64,000 nucleotides of DNA from Symbiodinium natans (taxonomy: Eukaryota > Sar > Dinophyceae > Suessiales > Symbiodiniaceae), in the NCBI GenBank assembly GCA_905221605.1, contig CAJNDS010002665.1:218501-282500 (forward strand), in the 5' to 3' direction. Made by a program: the position numbers and the translations under genes. Of the stretch, positions 56,322 to 64,000 are shown piece after piece (within the stretch, counting starts at the first letter, position 1; each line of letters begins with the position of its first letter). The notes under the pieces are model-generated. The model had not been told where the DNA came from. It did no database searches and worked only from the letters and a program-made list of their open reading frames with translations.

Positions 56322-58970
56322 GTTTAGGGTTTAGGGTTTAGGGTTTAAGGTTTAGGGTTTAGGGTTTAGGGTTTAGGGTTTCTAGGGCTTAGGGTTTCTA
56401 GGGCTTAGGGTTTAGGGTTTAGGGTTTAGGACCTTCGGCTCAATACTGTCTGAAGTCGAAGCCCCTCCTGAAGCCGAGTCAAGGGAGCTAGATTAGGGCT
56501 CAGAGATACCCTACATAGCAACCCTAAAGGGTTTAGGGTTTAGGGTTTCGGGTTTAATGTTCAGGGTTTTAACCCTAAAACTTGTAGGGCTTTAGGGCTT
56601 AGGGCTTCAGCCGTAGATGGTCCTCGCACTGTCAATGGCTTGGTTCTTCAAAAGGTCAGTTCCTCTTCGGGGGGCAACCCTCCAACCAGAAATCCTAAAC
56701 CCTAAACCCTCAACCCTTAACCCTAAACCCTAAACCCTTGGCCTCAAAAATTGGCAACTTGGGCGACCAGGAGAACTTTTGCGGAGGGCAACTCAGTAGC
56801 CTAAGAACGACTTGCAACTTGCAACTCTACTGCGTACCTTTTTGCTCAGTCTCCCGATCCTCCAAGTAGGATTCAGGAGCCCTAAACCATAAACCCAAAA
56901 CTCTGCACAGGAGTTTAGGGTATAGGGTTTTGGGGACATCGGCCTGCACGCTGCAGGGGTTTTGCACAGATCTCGCCCCGAAACGCCCTAGGATGATCTT
57001 TAAGGTTTAGGGATTTAGGGTTTAGGGTTTAGGGCTTCCGGGGTTTTAGGGCTTGAGGGCTTTTGGTTTCTTGGGCATAGGGCTCTATGAGAAGGAGTGC
57101 AAGGGAGGGGGGGGTGTAAGGGCCCCATTTTCTCTAGATAAGGGCTTCATACTCCCAAATGAGGCTTACTAAGCCCCAATAAGAGAACATGGCCCCTCCC
57201 TTTCACCCCCTTGGTTCATTATGACTTTGATCCTTTTTGGGGCTTTGGGGCTTTTAGTTGTATGGTTTTGGGGTTTAGGGCTCATGGCACAAGAATCTTG
57301 AACGCCCAGAACCTCAAAAGACTCTAAACTCATACCCTAAACCCAAAGCCCCTGGAAACCCAAAACCCTAAACCCCAAACCCTAAACCCGAAACCCGAAA
57401 CCCTAAACCCTAAACCCTGAACCCTGCCTGGAAATCCTCGATGCACGCACAATGACGGCAAACTGACGTCGGTTTTTTCCAGGCAGCGCCCGACAGCCAG
57501 TTTGACTCCCTGAATGTGCACCACCCTCGGCCTTTACATGCTGGGCTTTAGGGTTGCTTAGGGGCTTAGGGTTTTCGGAGCAGATCCCCAGGACATTCCC
57601 GACCCAATCCCCTAAACCCTGAGTTCGGAAAGGGTCCACTGCTTTTAAATCTTGTGGAAAGTCTGCCGACGTGCCTTTTACGGTTGGAACCCTCTCAACC
57701 CCAGAGCTCAAACCCTGTAACCCTAAACCCTGAACCCTAAACTACCATGTGCTCAAGAACCCCCAAAAGACAGAAAATTGTTCTTCCTTACAAGGGCAAT
57801 CTATAGGGACTATCAGTTTCTGCTTTTTTGTGGGTTCTTCCGCAGAAGGTAGTAAACCGTAACACTAAACACCCCAAGCTCTAAGCAAAGCAAGCTCGCA
57901 ACCCCAAAGCCTTCTCCATAGCACAACTCCCCAGGCAGTAAAGACCCCAAGGCCATAAGTTACAAACCTAACGCCCTCAACCGCTCAAACCCATAACCCA
58001 CACAAGCCCTAGGCCCCGCACACACCCCTAAACCCCAAACCCTAAACTCTAAACCCTAAACCCTAACCCGAACCCAAAACCCTGAACCCCCCAAACCCTA
58101 AACACGCAGACTCTATGCCCTTAAAAACAAGCACCTAAACCCTAAACCCTAGGGTGTGGCGACTTGCATTTAGGCACCGAAGAGCTCCAACGGTTTTAGG
58201 ATTGAGGGCTTCGGAGGGTTTGGGGTTTAGGATTTAGAGTTTAGGGGTTAGGGGTTTAGGGTTTAGGGTTTAGGGTTTATATAGGGTTTAGGTGGCCAAT
58301 TTTAACATAACGGTCTTGATTTCGGGCCACCTCTCTGGTGCTCCCGGTTCACACGAAGAAAGAGAAGCATTCCCGACAACTCCGACGACTGCTTGCTTCC
58401 ATGAAAACCCTAAACCCTAAACCCTAGTGTCGTTGCTGGAAAGACAGCTCTTCGCATGTTCCGGGTGCTTACCCTTGTTTTCCGTTCACGTCCTCTGGGG
58501 GTTTAGGGTTTAGGGTTTAGGCTTTAGGCTTTAGGGTTTAGGGTTTAGGGTTTAGGGTTTAGGGTTAAGGGTTAAGGGTTAGGGTTTTCCCTATTCTAAG
58601 CCCCTTTCAACCAAAAGGGGTACCCTTCTCATTCCCAGGTTACTCATGGGTCTAGTCCCTGACTCACTATGTCCAGGCAGAGGCTGGTTTTGCATTTATT
58701 TGGGGGCTTGAGAGTCAGCATCCTCTCAGCAGCCTAAACAACCCTAAGCCCTAAACCCTAAACCCTTAACCCTAAACCCTAAACACTAAACCTAAATCCC
58801 TAGACCCTAAACCCCAAACCCTAAACCCTAAACCCTAAACCCTAAACCCTTGAAAGCATCATGCCACAAGAGACTTCGAAGCAGAATGTGCCGTCACTCG
58901 CGTCTCACTGAGGCGACAGTGCGCGAGGCGGGGAGACTTGCAACTCAGAGACGCCCTGCTTTTGGGGGTT
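56322..58970. other. Mostly eroded telomere-like repeats and foldback fragments
   Basis: TTTAGGG 56322-56430. A hairpin with AAGGGAGGGGG / CCCCTCCCTTTC at about 57103-57210. M11 57735-57850 (CATGTGCTCAAGAACCC / GGGTTCTTCCGCAGAAGGTAG). CCCTAAA-type 58020-58150. M2 right half 58590-58655. Island 58840-58960 shows no clear Cys motif. No gene called. Confidence 0.45.
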
Positions 58971-59275
58971 CGGGTTTAGGGTTTAGGGTTAGGGGTTTAG
59001 GGTTTAGGGTTTAGGGTTTAGGGTTTAGGGTTTGGGGTTTAGGGTTGAGGGTTTAGGGTTTAGGGTTAGGGTTTAGGGTTTAGGGTTTAGGGTTTAGGGT
59101 TTAGGGTTTAGGGTTTAGGGTTAGGGTTTTGGGTTTTGGGTTTTGGGTTTTGGGTTTTGGGTTTTGGGTTTTGGGTTTTGGGTTTTGGGTTTTGGGTTTT
59201 GGGTTTTGGGTTTTGGGTTTTGGGTTTTGGGTTTTGGGTTTAGGGTTTAGGGTTTGGGGTTTGGGGTTTGGGGTT
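58970..59275. repeat. TTTAGGG array with a 17-unit TTTTGGG block
   Basis: TTTAGGG to about 59126, then homogeneous GTTTTGG (59127-59238), then TTTGGGG. The long GFWVLGFG frame is spurious. Confidence 0.95.
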
Positions 59276-59829
59276 GGGGGGTTTCGGCGTGGGTGGTGGG
59301 TGGGGTTTAGGTTTTCGGGCCCAGGTTTTAAGGTTTTGGTTTAGGGTTTTGGAGGTGGCGGGGGTGGGGTGTGCGGTTGTAGGGCGGTTGGGTGGGGATG
59401 TTGGAGAAGGGCTTTAGGGTTTAGGGCAGGTTTCACGACCAAGCAAATCCAACAAGAAAAGCAAAGTCCTGGAAAGATGAGAGGTGATGTAACAAGAGCA
59501 GCCAACAAATAGCAATCAATAGCTATTAAACCCCAAACCTAAACCCTAAACCCTGAACCCGTCTAAACCCCAAAACGAATCTGAGTGCAACTTCTCAAGG
59601 CTCAGACTCCATCCTGCCTCAGATGGTTTTTGTGATGGTGCCCTCACAGGTGGTTTCATGAGGTATTACAGGGCAAGTACAAACACTATTAACAGGCTTC
59701 CGCAGACACCTTAAGCCATCTGAAGCTTTAAATGTTAAAACCCTAAGCCCAAGAACAAAAACTAAACCTCAGCCCCAAAACCCAAACACGTGTAAGCCTG
59801 AACCCCAAAGCCCGAGACCCCATTGCCTT

Positions 59830-59945
59830 GAACCCCTGAACCCTAAACCCTAAACCCTAAACCCTAAACCCCTAAACCCCTAAACCCCTAAACCCCTAAA
59901 CCCCTAAACCCCTGAACCCTGAACCCCCAAACCCCAAACCGCAAA
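59830..59945. repeat. CCCTAAA then CCCCTAAA block
   Basis: CCCTAAA units followed by about six 8-bp CCCCTAAA units, a length variant. Confidence 0.9.
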
Positions 59946-59961
59946 CTCCTAAGCCGCTCAG

Positions 59962-60028
59962 CTGCATCGCCGGAACCAACTGCAACTGCCAGCTGACGTG
60001 CTACACGCAAGCCAGCCGGAATCCCGGA
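59962..60028 (+). CDS. Cys-rich mini-exon (copy 6)
   Basis: GCTCAG|C opens CIAGTNCNCQLTCYTQASRN then PG, to TAG 60029. C-x-C-x-L-x-C is the family motif; the Gly tail is shorter. CCCTAAA/CCCCTAAA before, TTTAGGG (60038-60080) after. The in-frame stop could be the end of a protein or simply intron sequence; no GT donor lies before it. Confidence 0.45.
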
Positions 60029-60207
60029 TAGCTGCCATTAGGGTTTAGGGTTTAGGGTTTAGGGTTTAGGGTTTAGGGTATCAGGGCTATAGTAAACTCC
60101 AGAAAGTCGGAACATCAGTATCCTAATGAAATATGAGTTTACTGTAAGATTTGTTGGGGACAGCAGGTTTTGATTAAGTTTGCGGCATACATGCTGGGAG
60201 ATCTTGT

Positions 60208-61939
60208 GTAGAGAGCCACTGCGTGGTAGGACTCCTAGACCCTAAGCGCCAAACTCTAATCCCTGAACCCAAGACCCTAAACCCTAAACCCTAAACCCTA
60301 AACCCTAAACCCTAGACCCTAGACCCTAGACCCTAGACCCTAGACCCTAAACCCTAAACCCTAAACCCCTCTTTCTTATATATATATATATATATATATA
60401 TTTAAACCCTATAGTCCTTCGTGGCTAAGGGTCATTTCTTCGTGGCTAAGGGTCATTTCTTCGTGGCTAAGGGTAATTTCTTCGTGGCTAAGGGTAATTT
60501 CTTCGTGGCTAAGGGTAATTTCTTCGTGGCTAAGGGTAATTTCTTCCGCTCAGGGTAATTTCTTCGTCGCTAAGGGCATTTCTTGGTCGCCAAGGGCTAA
60601 GTGTTTCTTCGTGGCTAAGGGTATTTTTCTCTTCGGGGTCGTGGCTAAGGGTAATTTCCTTCGTAAGGTAACTTCTTCGTTCTAAGGGTAATTTCTTCGT
60701 GGCTAGGTAATTTTCTTCGTGGCTAGGGTATTTTCTTCTTCGTGCTAAGGGTAATTTTCTTCGTGGCTAAGGGTATTTCTTTCCTTCGTGCAAGGCTAAT
60801 TTCTTCGCGTGGTTATTTCTTCGTGGCTAAGGGTAATTTCTTCGTGGCTAAGGGTAAATTTCTTTCTAGGGTAATTTTCTCGTGGCTAAGGGTATTTCTT
60901 CCCCCCCCCGGGTCCCATTTCTTCGTGGCTAACGCCCCCCGCCCCCCCCCCCCCACCCCACCACCCGCGTCCCCCCACCCCCACCGCCCCCCCCCCCCCC
61001 CCACCCCCCCCCCCCCCACCCCCCCCCCCCCCCCCCCCCCCCCCCACCCCCCCCCCACCCCCCCATTCCCCCCCCCCCCCCAATCCCCACCGCACCCCCA
61101 CCCCCCAAAACCGACCTTCACCGCTTTCAGGGGCCCCGCCCCCCATGGGGGCCGATGAAATGGTTCGTGGTAGATGGTCCATGGAAAGTGAGGTTGGAGG
61201 ACAGGGCTTGCTGATAAGAAAGTAAACTTTTTATTTTCTTCTTAATGTTTTGGGATTCTCTGGGTGGGTGGGTTTTTTTTTTTCCGTTCCTACACACACT
61301 GCTGGCCTAGTAGATGCCTCCCGAACCCCCCAAAAAACTTGAGATGCTGAACCTCTATCAACATATAAATATTTAAAACCCTATAGTCCTTCGTGCTAAG
61401 TGTCATTTCTTTTCTTCGTGGCTAAGGGTCATTTCTTCGATGGCTAAGGGGTCATTCTTCGTGCTTAAGGGCTAAGGGTAATTTCTTCGTGGCTAAGGGT
61501 AAATTTCTTCGTGGCTAATAAGGGTAATTTTCTTCGCTGGGTATTTCTTCGTCGCTAGGGCCTTCCTGGTCGCAATTTCATTTCTCGTGTGGTAATTTCT
61601 TCTTCTCGTGGCTAAGGGTAATTTCCTTTCGTGGCTAAGGGTAATTTCTTCCTAAGGTAATTTCTTCGTGTAGGGTAATTTCCTTCGTGGCTAAGGGTAA
61701 TTTCTTCGTGGCTAAGGGGTTCCCTTTTTCTTCGTGGCTAAGGGTTAGGGTAATTTAATTCTGGGTATTTTCTTCGTGCTAAGGGTAATTTTTCGTGGCT
61801 AAGGGTATTTCTTCGTGGCTAAGGGTATTTCTAAGGGTAATTCTCGTGGCTAAGGGTCGTGGCTAAGGTAATTTTTCGGGTAATTTCCCCCCCCCCCCCC
61901 CCCCCCCGCCCCCCCCCCCCCCCCACGCCCTCCCCCCCC

Positions 61940-61971
<32 letters not shown>

Positions 61972-62470
61972 ACCCCCCCCCCCCCCCACCCACCCACCCC
62001 CACCCCACCCCCACCCCACCCCCCCCCCCCACCCACCCCCCTTACCTTCCCTAAAAACGGAACGGGGTTTCCAAGTCCCGCCCCTCCATGGGGCCGATGA
62101 AAATGGTTTCGTGGGAGGATGGTCCATGACGGAGTGAGGTTGGAGGACAGGGCTTGCTGGTAAGAAATGTAAATTTTTTAGTTTCTTAATGTTTTGGGAT
62201 TCTCTGGGTGGGTGGGTTTTTTTCCGTTGCCTACACACACTGCTGGCCTAGTAAATGCTCGAACTTGAGATGCTGAGTGTAGAGAGCCACTGCGTGGTAG
62301 GACTCCTAGACCCTAAGCGCCAAACTCTAATCCCTGAACCCAAGACCCTAAACCCTAAACCCTAAACCCTAAACCCTAAACCCTAAACCCTAAACCCTAA
62401 ACCCTAGACCCTAGACCCTAGACCCTAGACCCTAGACCCTAGACCCTAGACCCTAAACCCTAAACCCTAA
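60208..62470. repeat. Tandemly duplicated block with 21-bp minisatellite
   Basis: TGTAGAGAGCCACTGCGTGG occurs at 60208 and about 62278 with the same CCCTAAA/CCCTAGA array after it. In between, two units each hold (TTCGTGGCTAAGGGTAATT)n (60417-60905; 61388-61885), a long poly-C stretch (60901-61105; 61886-62040), GGGGCCGATGAAA and a GAGGTTGGAGGACAGGGCTT segment (61188; 62135) plus TACACACACTGCTGGCCTAG. The minisatellite is full of irregular small indels. Confidence 0.8.
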
Positions 62471-62560
62471 ACCCTAAACCCTAACCCCAAACCCTAAACC
62501 CCAAACCCTAAAGCCTAAACCCTAAACCCTAAACCCCAAACCCTAAACCCTAAACCCTAC
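62330..62560. repeat. CCCTAAA array with CCCTAGA block
   Basis: About eight CCCTAAA, seven or eight CCCTAGA (62404-62453), then mixed CCCTAAA/CCCCAAA. Same order as at 60270-60368. Confidence 0.9.
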
Positions 62561-62694
62561 ACCCTGTTTGTGGGGATCAGTGGGGACAGAGGCGCCCAGG
62601 ATTGAGCGCTCCTTCCATCCAATGCCTCCTTAGACCAAGGGGCTCGGGCTGTATCGGATTCTAACTGCAGTCTCGTTGATGCTACGAGCTGCTC

Positions 62695-63200
62695 TTTTAG
62701 GGTTTAGGGTTTAGGGTTTAGGGTTTAGGGTTTAGGGTTTAGGGTTTAGGGGTTAGGGTGTAGGGTTTAGGGTTTAGGGTTTAGGGTTTCGGGTTTAGGG
62801 TTTAGGGTTTAGGGTTTAGGGCCCGCACCCTATACCCCTGAACCCCAGCATCGTCTACCCGAACCTCAAACCACGAAATCCTCAACTTGCTTACTTGGGC
62901 TTGGTTCCTTACTGTGCCCTGAGACTAAACCCTAAACCCTACACCCCAAACCCTAAAACCTAAAACCTAAACCCTAAACCCTAAACCCTAAACCCTAAAC
63001 CCTAAACCCTAAACCCTAAACCCTAAACCCTAAACCCTAAACCCTAAACCCTAAACCCTAAACCCTAAACCCTAAACCCTAAACCCTAAACCCTAAACCC
63101 GCAACCCTAAACCCTAAACCCTAAACCCTAAACCCTAAACCCTAAACCCTAAACCCTAAACCCTAAACCCTAAACCCTAGCCCTAAACCCTAAACTCTGA
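62695..63200. repeat. TTTAGGG then long CCCTAAA array
   Basis: G-strand 62695-62820, island 62821-62935, C-strand 62935-63200 (about 35 units). Confidence 0.9.
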
Positions 63201-63226
63201 ACCCCGATCCGATGAGCTCAGGCTCC

Positions 63227-63277
63227 TCGGGTGCTAGGGAGGGCCAGAAGAAGTGCACCTTCATCGAAGGGTGCGGA
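63227..63277 (+). CDS. Weak Cys-containing island
   Basis: Reads SGAREGQKKCTFIEGCGP to TGA between C-strand arrays. Two Cys (C-x5-C). Only suggestive. Confidence 0.2.
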
Positions 63278-63295
63278 CCTTGATCAGGGTTCCGC

Positions 63296-64000
63296 TAAAC
63301 CCTAAACCCTAAACCCTAAATTATAAACCCTAAACCCTAAACCCTAAACCCTAAACACCAGGGTTGGGGCTCAGGGTTCCAGAGTTTAGGAGTTTCGAGT
63401 GTGGGGTTCTTCAGGCCTCAGGCGGAGTACCCGGACCCTAGATCCCTGAGAGAATCACCGACGGTTTCGAGTTTAGGGTTTAGGGTTTTGGGTTTAGGTC
63501 TCCACTCTGACTCCCAGCCTGGGCGACTGGCCCATATCCCCAGCCATGACAAGGCTGGCCAGCATTTGTTGGTTTCCGAAAAATACTGTAACACCCTTTC
63601 TGGGTAGCACAATGAGTGGTGCCATCGGAGAGTGGAGGAAAACAGCCCTTTGGCTAGAAGCCCTCGTTGGGACGTAAAAATGCCCAAACCCTAAACCCCC
63701 TGGAGAAAACGCAGTCCGTTCAGATGTTGAAGATTTGTGCTTTAGGGTACAGGGTTTAGGGTTCCCGGATTAATTAGGATTTAGCGATTCGGGATTGATT
63801 CAGGCTTAGGGGGGCAGAGGGTTAAGGGTTGAGAGGCCGGGGGCTTAGTGACGGTCGAAATCATAGTCTTCATAAACTACACCCTAAACCCTAAACCCTA
63901 AACCATGAGAACATCAGACCTCAGGAAGGAGAATAGCCCCGCTGCCGCCATGTGGGCCCTGGGCCAAGCAAGGGACGGCTTCAGGGGGACCAAACCCTAA
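63296..64000. other. Array and unique tail, no clear gene
   Basis: CCCTAAA 63296-63358. Frames at 63401-63607 (+) and 63418-63687 (-) overlap and neither has a motif. Short CCCTAAA at 63880-63905. Confidence 0.4.

Noticed and set aside
60742-62238. Pro-rich and Gly-rich proteins on either strand
   Set aside because: Translation of poly-C/poly-G and of the minisatellite.
1-64000. CRISPR array
   Set aside because: Repeats are contiguous telomere-like heptamers without regular unique spacers; context is eukaryotic.
1-64000. tRNA, rRNA or snRNA genes
   Set aside because: No cloverleaf-type A/B boxes or conserved rRNA segments were noticed on reading; a covariance search was not possible.

Overview
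The window looks like nuclear DNA of a dinoflagellate, or a close alveolate relative. Arabidopsis-type telomere heptamers (TTTAGGG / CCCTAAA) are scattered through all 64 kb in both orientations. Most candidate 3' splice sites read AG|G, a known dinoflagellate bias. Short palindromic MITE- or introner-like elements and homopolymeric G/C runs are abundant. There is no bacterial-type operon, and I saw no tRNA, rRNA or CRISPR array. Species cannot be named; a chromerid or another alga with the same telomere repeat is not excluded.

Layout: 1-282 is a satellite (period-8 GTGTCACA, then GA, GT and GTCTCT runs). From about 530 to 64000 the DNA alternates between (a) telomere-like arrays of 30-360 bp, (b) unique islands of 60-220 bp and (c) foldback elements of about 90-180 bp from at least seven families. 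At 14532-16218 sits a compact, probably young LTR retroelement: two 143-bp LTRs with one mismatch, a polypurine tract, and one gag-like gene broken by a single frameshift. At 30063-30865 is a decayed ORF ending in a CCHC zinc finger like that at the C-terminus of non-LTR retrotransposon proteins. A 0.9-kb GT / GCGTGT microsatellite lies at 46183-47106. A duplicated block with a 21-bp minisatellite and poly-C runs fills 60.2-62.3 kb.

The main observation is in the unique islands. Many translate, always on the + strand, as short cysteine-rich segments. Six carry the strict pattern C-x-C-x-[VL]-x-C (8.5, 31.2, 38.3, 50.4, 54.9 and 60.0 kb) and several more are close variants. Others carry P-x-C-x3-C or C-x2-C. 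Many start just after AG|G. Several end where the next telomere array begins, so the repeat itself supplies the GT of a 5' splice site (AGG|GTTTAG). Six have whole-codon lengths in phase 0-0 (63-93 bp). The hypothesis is one or more long, extracellular, Cys-rich repeat proteins encoded by mini-exons whose introns consist largely of telomere-like repeats (TTTAGGG at the 5' end, CCCTAAA at the 3' end) and palindromic elements. Open reading by itself is weak evidence here, because 30-40-codon open frames are common in sequence of this composition. Confidence therefore rests on the motifs, splice contexts and phases, and single-exon calls stay modest. No complete gene, start codon or promoter could be fixed.
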